Shown: piece after piece, positions 8,062 to 16,531 of the stretch
How the letters are laid out: each line of letters starts with the position of its first letter
Numbering within the stretch: the first letter of the stretch is position 1
Assembly: GCF_003931565.1 (NCBI RefSeq)
Contig: NZ_RRYI01000010.1
Span: forward strand, 1 to 64,000
Direction: 5' to 3'
DNA: 64,000 nt
Origin: Caulobacter sp. 602-1
GTDB lineage: Bacteria; Pseudomonadota; Alphaproteobacteria; Caulobacterales; Caulobacteraceae
Notes under the pieces: generated by a model
Databases searched by the model: none
What the model was told of the DNA's origin: nothing
Seen by the model: the letters and a program-made list of their open reading frames with translations, nothing else
Made by a program: the position numbers and the translations under genes

Positions 8062-10326
8062 TCAATAGCGCCAGCTGACCCGAACGCCATAGGTGCGCGG
8101 CTCGTGCGGCGAGGCCGTCGCCGCCGAGATGAAGGCGTTGCGGGTCTCTTCGAAATAGTCGTTGGTGGCGTTGTTGACCCAGACGCCGACCGCGTACTTG
8201 CCGTTGGCCGGGCGGGCCGTCAGGCTGGCGTTGAACAGCCAGTAGTCGCCGATCACCGAGTTGGACGACGTGCTGAACATGTCGCTGCGGTAGTTGTAGT
8301 TGGTCTCGGCCTCGACCTGCCAGTCGCCGACGTCCATCACGTAGCTGATGGCGCCCTTGTAGTCGGTGCGCGGGAACGGCAGGCGCTCGCCCGAGCGGTC
8401 GCTGTAGACGATGGTGTTGTACTGGCCGGTGATCGGGTCCTTGGCCGCCTCGGTGGCGGTGGCGTTGACGAAGAAGAACTCGTCATACTGACCGTACTTG
8501 TAGCCCAGCGACTGGCTGATCGTCAGGCGCGCGGTCGGCTTCCAGGTGATCTCCAGCTCGCCGCCCTGAATGTGCGACTTGGGCACGTTGATGATCCGGC
8601 CGACGCGGCCGGTCTGCGTATAGAGCACGCCCTGCAGTTGCTGGTCGCGATAGTCGTAATAGAAGGCGGCCAGGTTGACGCGCAGGCGGCGGTCGAAGAA
8701 CTCCGAGCGCAGGCCCGCCTCGTAGGCGATCAGCTTCTCAGGGTCGAACGGATCCAGCTGCGACGGCAGGCCGCTATTGTAGGTGGTGAAACCGCCTGAC
8801 TTCACGCCGCGCGCCACGCTGGCGTAGCCCAGAACGTCCTTGGTGAAATGATACTCGCCGCCGACCTTGCCGGACCATTCGCCCATGTGGCGGTCCTTGT
8901 CGGTGTTGGCCAGCAGTCGATAGGCGGGCGCGATGATCTCGGTCTTGAAGCCCTTCAGCTCGCGGCTTTCGTCTTCCCAGCGCAGGCCGCCCGACAGGGT
9001 GAGGCGGCTGGTCAGGTCGTAGTCGAGGTTGAAGAAGACGCCGGTGGTCTCGACGTCCTGTTTGTAGGTGGTCGAGAACCAGTTCTTCAGCGTCGAGGCT
9101 TCCGAGAAGTCCGAATAGAAGCCGCCGTCGACCGACTCCGTGGAGTGGTAGAGGCCGGCCAGCCAGCGGAATTTCTGGTCGCCGGGCGAGGCCAGGCGCA
9201 CTTCCTGCGACAGGGTGTCGATGTCGTTGAAGAAGAAGGTGCCCGCTTCGTTCGAGGCCGTGGCGTCCCAGTCGTTGAACTCGCGGCGCTTGAAGGTCTC
9301 GTAGCCGAGCACGGCCGTCAGGGCGGCCCAGCCGAAGTCATGGCGCAGGCGGACATTGGCGCCGACGCCCTCGTTGTCGCGGAACGGCTTGGCGTTGGTC
9401 GAGGCGCCGATCAGATTGGCGAAGTAGGGCGTGATGCCCCAGCCGGTGATCCGCGGGTCGGTGTCGATCGGATAGAGTTTACCGATCGGGGCGTAGTTGT
9501 GCGACTGGAAGGCGCGGGTCACCAGGCGCAGGCCCAGGCCGTCGGACTTGTCGCGGTTGTAGCGCAGCGAGCCGTCGATCTCGGTGACGTCGCTGGGCTT
9601 CCAGTCCAGTTTCAGGCGGGCGGCCCAGCGATCCTTGTCGCCAAGCTTTTCATGGGTGTCGCGGTGATACTGCCAGGCGCCGCCCTGGTCGGTGGTCATG
9701 GCCAGGCGGGCCGACAGGGTGTCGGTCAGCGGACCCGAGACGAAGCCGTCGACGTGGGCGGCGTCGAAGCGACCGTACGAGGCGGTCAGGCCCGCGTCGA
9801 ACGTCCGGGTTGGGGCGTTGGTGATGACGCTGACCGCGCCGCCCGTGGTGTTGCGCCCATAGAGGATGCCCTGCGGACCGCGCAGCACCTCGATCCGGGC
9901 CACGTCGAACAGCGCGCCCTGGGTCATCGACCCGTACGGATAGGCCACCTCGTCGACATAGACGCCGACAGTGCCGGTGTTGTTGGCGGCGTAGTCGGTC
10001 AGGCCGACGCCGCGGATGCGGAACTGCGGCTGGCCGCCGCCCAGCTGGCTGGTGACCTCCAGGTTCGGGACGCTGTTCTCCAGATCATTCACGGTCTGGA
10101 TATTGCGACGGTCCAGTTCGGAGCCGCTGACCACGGTCAGGGCGGCGGCGACCTTCTGCTCGGATTCGGCGCGGCGGCGCGCCGTCACCGTGACCTCGTC
10201 CAGACGAGTGGAGCCGGCCTCGTCCGCGGCCGGAGCGGCCGCGTCGGCCGCCATGGCCGGCCCCGCGAAGATCGCGGCGCTTCCCATCAGCAGGGCCACG
10301 AATTTCACTTTAGACAGTACACGCAT
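8062..10326 (-). CDS. TonB-dependent outer-membrane receptor upstream of the PhoD pair
   Basis: A 754-residue receptor. A signal peptide (MRVLSKVKFVALLMGSAA, cleavage after AMA) is followed by LDEVTVTARRR in the TonB-box region, and a plug domain with LRGPQGILYGRNTTGGAV. The 22-strand barrel ends in the aromatic C-terminus SWRY. ATG 10326 starts directly at the signal peptide; the open frame runs further upstream into the TetR gene but without domain sense. It heads the operon with two PhoD phosphatases, so it likely imports a phosphorylated substrate or its dephosphorylated product. Confidence 0.9.
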   Translation of the reverse strand: MRVLSKVKFVALLMGSAAIFAGPAMAADAAAPAADEAGSTRLDEVTVTARRRAESEQKVAAALTVVSGSELDRRNIQTVNDLENSVPNLEVTSQLGGGQPQFRIRGVGLTDYAANNTGTVGVYVDEVAYPYGSMTQGALFDVARIEVLRGPQGILYGRNTTGGAVSVITNAPTRTFDAGLTASYGRFDAAHVDGFVSGPLTDTLSARLAMTTDQGGAWQYHRDTHEKLGDKDRWAARLKLDWKPSDVTEIDGSLRYNRDKSDGLGLRLVTRAFQSHNYAPIGKLYPIDTDPRITGWGITPYFANLIGASTNAKPFRDNEGVGANVRLRHDFGWAALTAVLGYETFKRREFNDWDATASNEAGTFFFNDIDTLSQEVRLASPGDQKFRWLAGLYHSTESVDGGFYSDFSEASTLKNWFSTTYKQDVETTGVFFNLDYDLTSRLTLSGGLRWEDESRELKGFKTEIIAPAYRLLANTDKDRHMGEWSGKVGGEYHFTKDVLGYASVARGVKSGGFTTYNSGLPSQLDPFDPEKLIAYEAGLRSEFFDRRLRVNLAAFYYDYRDQQLQGVLYTQTGRVGRIINVPKSHIQGGELEITWKPTARLTISQSLGYKYGQYDEFFFVNATATEAAKDPITGQYNTIVYSDRSGERLPFPRTDYKGAISYVMDVGDWQVEAETNYNYRSDMFSTSSNSVIGDYWLFNASLTARPANGKYAVGVWVNNATNDYFEETRNAFISAATASPHEPRTYGVRVSWRY

Positions 10327-10452
10327 CTCGCCCCCTCTTCCCGACGACAAACGGTCCGGAAAAATCAGTTGTTCGACAGTTGGGGGATATAGGAGCGGCC
10401 CGTGTCGCTTTGATGAAACCCGGCCAAAGGCGCTCATCCACTCGCGCCTAGG

Positions 10453-10500
10453 TGGGCGTTCGGTCGATTGAACGACCAGAATAATATCGTTCGTTCGACT
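10453..10500 (-). promoter_or_regulatory. Promoter/operator region of the receptor-phosphatase operon
   Basis: The region between the receptor start and the double-TetR gene has an imperfect inverted repeat (GGTCG at 10462-10466, CGACC at 10473-10477) and repeated GTTCG. An AT-rich ATAATAT lies between them. This is a plausible binding site for the adjacent regulator, offered with low certainty. Confidence 0.3.
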
Positions 10501-10502
10501 CG

Positions 10503-11795
10503 CTAAACCGTCGTGGGCACAAGGGCCAGCGCGGCCGCGCCAAGCCGCGCCTCCGCCCCTTGGGTCTCGGTCTCGGGGAGCGCCGCGCTCAACAGGGCCG
10601 AGCCCTTGATCCAGATCGCGAAGCGCATGGCGCTGAGCCGGGTCATGTCGAACGCTGGCGGCCAGACGGCCTCGCGCCGCGCATAGGTGCCCCCGCCCTC
10701 GGGGCCGCGCAGCAGCATGGCCATGTTCTCGAAAGCGGCGTCGCGCCGGGCGATCAGGCAGATCTGCGCGATCAGCCGGGCGTACTTGACGTAAAAGCCA
10801 GCGTCGCCCGGGTCTTCCGACGCTCCCGGTCGCAAGGTCGGCGCCAGCAGCGCCGCCAGACCCTGAAGATCGGCCGGCCGCTCGCGGTCGCGCGGGTTGC
10901 GGGTGTCCAGATAGTCGGGGATCTCGCGAAACACGCTGTGCCAGATCGCCTCGGCCAGAAACGAACGCATGTCGGCGAAGTGATAGAGGATGGTCGAGGT
11001 CGAGACACCGGCCGTCTGGGTCACGGTGCGGTTGGTGACCGCGCCGATGCCGCGCTCCAGAATCTGGTCGGCGGCGATGTCCAGCAACCGCATCTTCACC
11101 GATCCCGGCGCGTACCGCTTGCTGGGCGGCTCTGGCAGCACCAGGGCGCCGGTGAACCATCGCGCGACCTTGGCCTCGCCGCCGGACGGTTCGCCGAACG
11201 CCATGGCGATCAACCCTTCCAGGCTCTCGCGCAGCAGCAGTTCGTAGTCGAGCCGACGCGCCAGGGCCGCGGCGTAGAGCTCCTCCATCAGCAGATAGGG
11301 AAGATAGACCGCGCCCAGCCGCTCCAGCCGCGCGTCACGGGCCAGCAGCCCGCCCAGCTTGCTTCGCCGCATCGCCAGCCAGCGCGCAAGTGGTTCGCGC
11401 GCGGCCTGGGCGGCCTCGGGATCGATCAGAACCTCTTCCCAGATCCGGGCGAAGCGCGCCGAGGGTTCGGCCCGCGCCAGGACGTAGCGCGCGGTTATGT
11501 CGACCATCGTCCGTTGATCCAGGACCAGTCCGTCGACCTGGGACAGGAAGGCGTCATGGAACGCCAGATCCTCCTCCATCGCCGCTTCGACCATGGCGCC
11601 CACCACCCCGGCCTTGGCCTGGAAGAGATTGAAGATGACGGTGGTGCTCTTGCCGATCGCCGCGGCGAGGTCGCGCACCGACAGCGCCGCCAGCCCGTGT
11701 CCCGCCACGATGTCCATGGCCGCCGCCACCGCTCGCGCACGCGCGTCGTCGCGATCTGGAGCGGCCAAGGCCATCGGGTCTGATCGTGCTGGCAT
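10503..11795 (-). CDS. Regulator with two tandem TetR DNA-binding domains
   Basis: A 430-residue protein with two complete TetR-type units in one frame. The first helix-turn-helix is at about residues 18-65 (LSVRDLAAAIGKSTTVIFNLF), and the second at about 225-275 (VTNRTVTQTAGVSTSTILYHF). Each is followed by a helical ligand/dimer-type domain. Normal TetR proteins are about 190-230 residues, so this is a head-to-tail fusion or duplication. ATG 11795 was chosen (ATG 11774 also possible) because sequence before it lacks family resemblance. It sits upstream of the TonB receptor-PhoD operon on the same strand and probably regulates it. Confidence 0.85.
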   Translation of the reverse strand: MPARSDPMALAAPDRDDARARAVAAAMDIVAGHGLAALSVRDLAAAIGKSTTVIFNLFQAKAGVVGAMVEAAMEEDLAFHDAFLSQVDGLVLDQRTMVDITARYVLARAEPSARFARIWEEVLIDPEAAQAAREPLARWLAMRRSKLGGLLARDARLERLGAVYLPYLLMEELYAAALARRLDYELLLRESLEGLIAMAFGEPSGGEAKVARWFTGALVLPEPPSKRYAPGSVKMRLLDIAADQILERGIGAVTNRTVTQTAGVSTSTILYHFADMRSFLAEAIWHSVFREIPDYLDTRNPRDRERPADLQGLAALLAPTLRPGASEDPGDAGFYVKYARLIAQICLIARRDAAFENMAMLLRGPEGGGTYARREAVWPPAFDMTRLSAMRFAIWIKGSALLSAALPETETQGAEARLGAAALALVPTTV

Positions 11796-11916
11796 CGCGC
11801 TATGTAAGCCAGATTCCGGCGCGCGCCGCGCGATTCTGCTCACCGTTGCTCGACGGCGCCAGCCGGATCTCATTGCGCAACGGCCGCCCCGCCCCGGATC
11901 ACGCCCTTGAGGCGCT

Positions 11917-12339
11917 CTAGAGATCCCCCATCGTGGAACGTCGTCCCGGTCGCCGCCTGACTTCACGTTCCAGCGCCACCGCGTTGACCAGCACGCCATC
12001 CCTGTCGAGGATCGGAAAGACCTCGACCTCGCACCGATAGGCCTCGCCCGACTTGCGATAGTTGATCAAGGCGACCTTGGTCCGCTGCCCTTTTCGCAGC
12101 GCGCGCGCCAGCGCACGGCGTGTCGCGAGACTGGTCCTCTCGCCCTGAAGCAGTCGAGGCGTTTTTCCCAATAGCTCCGAACTCAGATAGCCCGTCATGC
12201 GCTCGAAGGCGCCATTGACGTACAGGATGGTCGGCCCCGGATGCGAAAGCTCGCCATCCGTGACAACCACGGCCGTCTCCGAATCGACAGCCAGCGCCGC
12301 CACCAAATCCTCTAGGCCCATACTCACGCCACCACGCAC
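11917..12339 (-). CDS. Stand-alone LOV-like PAS domain protein lacking the photoactive cysteine
   Basis: A 140-residue protein made almost only of one PAS domain: ILYVNGAFERMTGY, then GKTPRLLQG, then FPILDRDG near the end. The GKTPRLLQG segment lines up with the LOV signature GxNCRFLQ, but proline replaces the cysteine that forms the flavin adduct. It therefore cannot do classical LOV photochemistry. There is no output domain. It lies head-to-head with the soluble PAS chemoreceptor gene, about 215 bases apart, so a sensory role with that receptor is possible. ATG 12321 is an alternative start. Confidence 0.7.
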   Translation of the reverse strand: MRGGVSMGLEDLVAALAVDSETAVVVTDGELSHPGPTILYVNGAFERMTGYLSSELLGKTPRLLQGERTSLATRRALARALRKGQRTKVALINYRKSGEAYRCEVEVFPILDRDGVLVNAVALEREVRRRPGRRSTMGDL

Positions 12340-12554
12340 TCAACTCACCCACCGCGACTGTGAACTAGATGGGATCGGCTAGATTGCAATTCATCAACCA
12401 TTAACCGTGACTAATGGTCGCGCTTTACGGTGATTGCTCGGTTTGGGGAGGTTTTGCCCGCGACATACCGCCGTTTGGATTGGCTATTAGGGCCTCGTTA
12501 GCGTTTTGCGGCAACGTTCGAGCAACGATGTTCTCAGAGCGAAATCGAACCGCC

Positions 12555-14063
12555 ATGCTGTTTTCGAATACGGCCAAGACCAAGCAAGCCGCCATGGCCG
12601 CCGAACTGCGCGAGCTAAAGGCCCAGGTCGCCGCCATGGATCGGTCTCAGGCGGTGATCGAGTTTACGCTCGACGGAACGATCCTTCGGGCCAACGCCAA
12701 CTTTCTGAACGCCCTGGGATACCGGGCGGAGGAAGTCGTCGGAAAGCACCACAGCATCTTCGTGCCCCCGGCCGAAGCGGCAAGCGCCGAGTATCGCGCC
12801 TTCTGGAATGAGCTCAACAGCGGGCAATTCGTCGCGCGCAAGTTCCTGCGGATCGGCAAGGGGGGCGCCGAGTGCTGGATTCAAGCCTCGTACAACCCGG
12901 TGCTCGACGAGAACGGCAAGCCCTACAAGGTCATCAAATTCGCCACCGACGTCACCGCGATCGAGAATGAACGAATGCATTCCGAAGGCGAGCGGCGACG
13001 CGCGGCGGAAGAGCAGGAGGAGGTTGTCGCCAATCTCGCCGAGAGCCTCAAGCGCATGGCGCAAGGCGACCTGACAGCTCGGATCAGCGCGCAATTCCTG
13101 GGTCGCTACGCGCAGATCAAGGACGACTTCAACGCCGCGATCGACAGCCTTCGCGAAGCTATGAGCGGGATCACGGCGACAACCGGCGGCTTGCGCACCG
13201 GGGCCGACGAAATCTCCAGCGCTTCGGACGACCTGTCGCGCCGCACCGAGCAGCAGGCCGCCAGCCTGGAAGAGACAGCGGCGGCCCTGGACGAGATCAC
13301 GGCCACCGTTAAGCGGAGCGCGGAGGGAGCCAAGCAAGCTTCAGCCGCCGCTTCTGGCGCGCGAACCGACGCCGCCCGCTCGGGCGAGGTCATGCGCGAC
13401 GCGGTCGCCGCCATGGGCGAGATCGAGCAGAGCTCAGGTCAGATCACCCAGATCATCGGCGTGATCGACGAGATCGCTTTCCAGACCAACCTCCTGGCCT
13501 TGAACGCCGGCGTCGAAGCCGCTCGGGCGGGTGAGGCCGGGCGCGGCTTCGCCGTCGTCGCCCAGGAAGTCCGGGCTCTGGCCCAGCGGTCGGCGGAAGC
13601 GGCCAAGGAGATCAAGACACTGATCGCCAGCAGCACGGCTCAGGTCGAGCGCGGCGTGAAGCTCGTCGGCGACACCGGCCAGGCGCTGACCGGAATCGTG
13701 ACCAAGATCGCCGAGATCGATGTCCTGATCTCCGAAATCGCCACGTCTTCGCAGGAGCAGGCCACCGGCCTCAATGAGGTCAATACCGCGGTCAATCAGA
13801 TGGATCAGGTCACCCAGCAGAACGCCGCCATGGTCGAGGAAGCCACCGCCGCGGCCGCCAACCTGAAGACCGAGGCCGCCGAGCTGGCCTCGTTGGTCTC
13901 GCGCTTCCAGACCGGCGCGCCCGCCGCGCGCATCGAACGCGCCCAGCCTGGCCGTCATGCGCCGGCGGCCAATCCCGTGGCGCGGGCCCAGGCCAAGATC
14001 GCCGCCTTCGCGCGTCCCGGCGGCGGCGCCCAGGCGGCGGCGCAGTCGTGGGAAGAATTCTGA
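12555..14063 (+). CDS. Soluble PAS-domain methyl-accepting chemotaxis protein
   Basis: A 502-residue chemoreceptor with no membrane segment. A PAS domain spans about residues 25-135 (FTLDGTILRANANFLNALGY ... IKFATDVT), then a HAMP-like linker (LAQGDLTAR-type, about 160-205). The long coiled-coil signalling domain carries the hairpin tip EIAFQTNLLALNAGVEAARA. It ends SWEEF, resembling the C-terminal pentapeptide that tethers CheR/CheB. ATG 12555 precedes the coil; ATG 12528 is in the same frame. A dedicated CheW follows 24 bases downstream. Likely senses an internal or redox signal. Confidence 0.9.
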   Translation: MLFSNTAKTKQAAMAAELRELKAQVAAMDRSQAVIEFTLDGTILRANANFLNALGYRAEEVVGKHHSIFVPPAEAASAEYRAFWNELNSGQFVARKFLRIGKGGAECWIQASYNPVLDENGKPYKVIKFATDVTAIENERMHSEGERRRAAEEQEEVVANLAESLKRMAQGDLTARISAQFLGRYAQIKDDFNAAIDSLREAMSGITATTGGLRTGADEISSASDDLSRRTEQQAASLEETAAALDEITATVKRSAEGAKQASAAASGARTDAARSGEVMRDAVAAMGEIEQSSGQITQIIGVIDEIAFQTNLLALNAGVEAARAGEAGRGFAVVAQEVRALAQRSAEAAKEIKTLIASSTAQVERGVKLVGDTGQALTGIVTKIAEIDVLISEIATSSQEQATGLNEVNTAVNQMDQVTQQNAAMVEEATAAAANLKTEAAELASLVSRFQTGAPAARIERAQPGRHAPAANPVARAQAKIAAFARPGGGAQAAAQSWEEF

Positions 14064-14087
14064 TCCCGCTTACAGGGAGACGGCCAG

Positions 14088-14552
14088 ATGGCGAGCGAGA
14101 GCGGCCTGCCCAGCGCGGGGCAACTGGAGCTGATCTCCTTTGAGATCGGCGGCCAGGAATTCTGCATCGACATTCGCAGCGTGAGAGAGATTCGGGGCTG
14201 GACCCCGTCGACGCAGATGCCGCACACGCCAAGCTACATGCTGGGCGTCATCAATCTTCGCGGCGCGGTGATGCCCGTCATCGATCTGCGCCGCCGCTTG
14301 GGTTTAGGCGCGACCGAGGTCTCCTCGCGCCACGTCATCGTCGTTATCCAGCACGGCGCACAGTTGGCTGGCGTCCTCGTCGACGGCGTGCAGGAGACCT
14401 TCCAGGTGGACGCCAGCGTGGTGCAAGAGCCTCCGCAGATCGAAACCACGACATCGGAGCTTTTCGTCGACGCCATCATCCCGATTGAAGATCGCTTGCT
14501 CAGCCGGCTCGTCGTCAGCGCGCTCCTGCCGGCCCAGCGTCTCGCCGCCTAG
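14088..14552 (+). CDS. cheW: CheW chemotaxis coupling protein (1)
   Basis: A 154-residue CheW: LISFEIGGQEFCIDIRSVREI at the start, then the hallmark LGVINLRGAVMPVIDLRRRLGL and VDGVQETFQVD. CheW couples receptors to the CheA kinase. It follows the PAS chemoreceptor by 24 bases and is presumably co-transcribed. It closely resembles the CheW at 28212-28667, which sits behind a second soluble PAS receptor. Confidence 0.93.
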   Translation: MASESGLPSAGQLELISFEIGGQEFCIDIRSVREIRGWTPSTQMPHTPSYMLGVINLRGAVMPVIDLRRRLGLGATEVSSRHVIVVIQHGAQLAGVLVDGVQETFQVDASVVQEPPQIETTTSELFVDAIIPIEDRLLSRLVVSALLPAQRLAA

Positions 14553-14561
14553 GACGGCGCT

Positions 14562-14642
14562 TCAGCCCATCATCCAGAGCGGCCGTTGGAAGACGTCGAG
14601 CTCAGCCTCGCGACGCATCGCCTGCGCCTCTTCGTCGGTCAT
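14562..14642 (-). CDS. Possible small protein (26 aa)
   Basis: A short frame beginning MTDEEAQAMRREAELD and ending PLWMMG. It has an ATG at 14642 and a GGAG ribosome-binding sequence about 8 bases upstream. The amino-acid mix (acidic-basic helix, hydrophobic tail) is not random-looking. It overlaps the 3' end of the next small frame on the same strand in another register. No family recognised. Confidence 0.3.
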   Translation of the reverse strand: MTDEEAQAMRREAELDVFQRPLWMMG

Positions 14643-14862
14643 GGAGCGCTCCACCGATCGTGGACGGCGGCGTCACGCGGATGACCGCCCGCAGGAGGGC
14701 CGCACGATCGGGGTGCAGGCCCGGCGTGAGCAGCTCCTTCTGCGCGCCCTCCCGGATCTCTCCCTTGTGGCGACCGCCAAGGAAGAAGGCCTCGGCCCGC
14801 ACGTCCCGCATCGAAACCTGGCGCACGCCAAGCATCGCCAACACGGCGCTCCACGGGTTCAT
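14602..14862 (-). CDS. Hypothetical small protein (86 aa)
   Basis: Starts MNPWSAVLAMLGVRQVSMRD and continues with RAEAFFLGGRHKGEIREGAQ and PGLHPDRAALLRAVIR. The middle portion looks like a genuine compact helical protein, while the last ~20 residues look like read-through into a non-coding frame. A frameshift joining it to the 26-residue frame that ends at 14562 is possible. It lies tail-to-tail with the first CheW gene. No function assigned. Confidence 0.4.
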   Translation of the reverse strand: MNPWSAVLAMLGVRQVSMRDVRAEAFFLGGRHKGEIREGAQKELLTPGLHPDRAALLRAVIRVTPPSTIGGALHDRRRGAGDASRG

Positions 14863-15232
14863 TGAAAGACCGCGCGCGTGAGCGGGCGGACCGGAGTATT
14901 CGAGGGGGTGGACATGGCGTCCTTTCGGGCCGACGAGCTCCGCATGGCGCGGGGTAATCCGTGGCTTTGACAAGATAGCGCGACGCTGGGCCAATAGCTC
15001 CCCACGACGCAATCTTTTCCCCGTCTCGCGGCCGTCCGTGCTAAAGGTCTTGCCGAGGCGCGCAGTCCCGCCATTCGGACCTGCCCCTTGCGGATGGTCC
15101 CAAGGCCCCGAAGCCGGGGCGCCCTGACACGCTTCTCCAGACATCAAGATCACGTCGACCGCCGTGGATCGGGCTCGACCCGGTTTCCGCGCGCACGGCC
15201 GCCTCCCCCACAGCCCTCAAAGGAAAACGCTC
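14863..15232. other. Intergenic stretch, no convincing gene
   Basis: About 370 bases between the small minus-strand frame and the small plus-strand gene at 15233. It contains a TTGACA-like element near 14967 and a GC-rich hairpin (CCCCG/CGGGG) near 15103-15120. Open frames here lack coding character. Confidence 0.4.
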
Positions 15233-15340
15233 TTGTCCAAAGGCAATCGTGAAGTTCGCAAGCCCAAGACCGCCAAGCCCAAGGTGATCGCCGCCGCCCC
15301 GGCGACTCTCTCCCTGACCCTGGCCCCGCGTAAGAAATAG
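15233..15340 (+). CDS. Small basic conserved hypothetical protein (35 aa), TTG start
   Basis: A 35-residue frame reading MSKGNREVRKPKTAKPK, then an Ala/Pro stretch, ending LAPRKK. It starts at TTG 15233 with AAAGGA 8-13 bases upstream. It resembles the tiny Lys/Pro-rich hypothetical proteins I recall in many alphaproteobacteria beginning MSKGNRE or MAKGNRE. It is highly basic and could bind nucleic acid, but no function is known. It is too short for most gene finders. Confidence 0.65.
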   Translation: MSKGNREVRKPKTAKPKVIAAAPATLSLTLAPRKK

Positions 15341-15522
15341 CGGCCAGCTTGCGGGACGACCGAGCGCCGCGGATCGGCGCGCTCGACGAAAGGCCACGCC
15401 GTGAAGACCTACCCCGGGACTCGTCCCTCTGGCGCTGAGGGTTTGGAGGATCTCCGCTCGACCCGCGACCAGCCCTCGCGCGCCCTTCCCTTCGATCGCG
15501 ACGCCCCGCGAGGCGCCAGGTC

Positions 15523-16446
15523 TTGATCCAAGCCCCTCGCCGCGCGCCGCCGACAATCGCCTACCTGATCCTGGTCCATCGCTATCCCGAACAGTTCAAG
15601 CGGCTGTTCAAGGCGATCCACGATCCGGCCAACCACTACCTCGTCCATGTCGACAAGAACGCCGGCCCGGAGCTGGAGAACGACCTGCGCGCGTTCCTCG
15701 CCCCCTATCCCAACGCCGGCGTTCTGGAGAGCAGGCGCGCCCTGTGGGGCGGCTACAGCCTGGTCGACGCCGAGCTTCGGGGCATGGCCCGACTACTCGA
15801 GATGGACGCCCGGTGGGACTACTTCATCAATCTGAGCGGTCAGGATTTCCCCCTGGCGACACAGAGCCGTATCCGGGCTTTTCTCGACGCCAACCGGGGC
15901 CGGGAATTCATCCGGGTCCTCGACCAGGCCAGCATTCGCCCCGAAACCATGGGCCGCGTTCTCCGGCACGTGGTCGAACAGGGCGGCCGCATCATCGACA
16001 GCCTGGTCACGCGGCTCTTCCTGAACGACGCCACACCCTATATCGGCAACCAGTGGAAGATCGTCAGCCGGGCGTTCTGCGCGTTCGTCTGCGACGACCC
16101 GTCGGTCGATCGCTACAAGGCCTTCTATCGTAACACCTTCATCGCGGATGAGGGCTTCTTCCAGACCGTGATGATGAACACCGCCATGCATGGCGAGATC
16201 GTCAATGACGACCTGCGGATGATCGACTGGGTCCCCGACGGAGACATCAAGCTGCGCCCCCGCACATTCACCAAGGCCGACGCGGACAGGCTGACGTCGA
16301 GCTCGGACCTCTTCGCGCGCAAGTTCGACGCCGAGGTCGATGGCGAGATCCTCGACATCCTGGAGGCCCATTTGCGGACCCAGCGCGTCGTCAGCGAACC
16401 CTCGCCGGCGGTCGGCGCCGATCCGCTTGCGATGTTGGTGGCCTGA
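15523..16446 (+). CDS. GT14-type (core-2/I-branching-like) glycosyltransferase
   Basis: A 307-residue protein: IAYLILVHRYPEQFKRLFKA, HYLVHVDKNA, WGGYSLVDAEL, YFINLSGQDFPL and FIADEGFFQTV. These match the beta-1,6-N-acetylglucosaminyltransferase (GT14) family found in bacteria. It would transfer a sugar from a nucleotide donor, probably in cell-surface polysaccharide or glycan synthesis. It starts at TTG 15523, with AGG upstream; no ATG lies before the conserved region. No signal or membrane segment, so cytoplasmic. Acceptor unknown. Confidence 0.8.
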   Translation: MIQAPRRAPPTIAYLILVHRYPEQFKRLFKAIHDPANHYLVHVDKNAGPELENDLRAFLAPYPNAGVLESRRALWGGYSLVDAELRGMARLLEMDARWDYFINLSGQDFPLATQSRIRAFLDANRGREFIRVLDQASIRPETMGRVLRHVVEQGGRIIDSLVTRLFLNDATPYIGNQWKIVSRAFCAFVCDDPSVDRYKAFYRNTFIADEGFFQTVMMNTAMHGEIVNDDLRMIDWVPDGDIKLRPRTFTKADADRLTSSSDLFARKFDAEVDGEILDILEAHLRTQRVVSEPSPAVGADPLAMLVA

Positions 16447-16531
16447 CCGCCCAAGCCATCAAGGGTGTTCACTCGGAGTCGCGATATTCCAGCTTCGCGG
16501 GTGCGGGAACGCCTGTGGCTCGGCGACGTCC

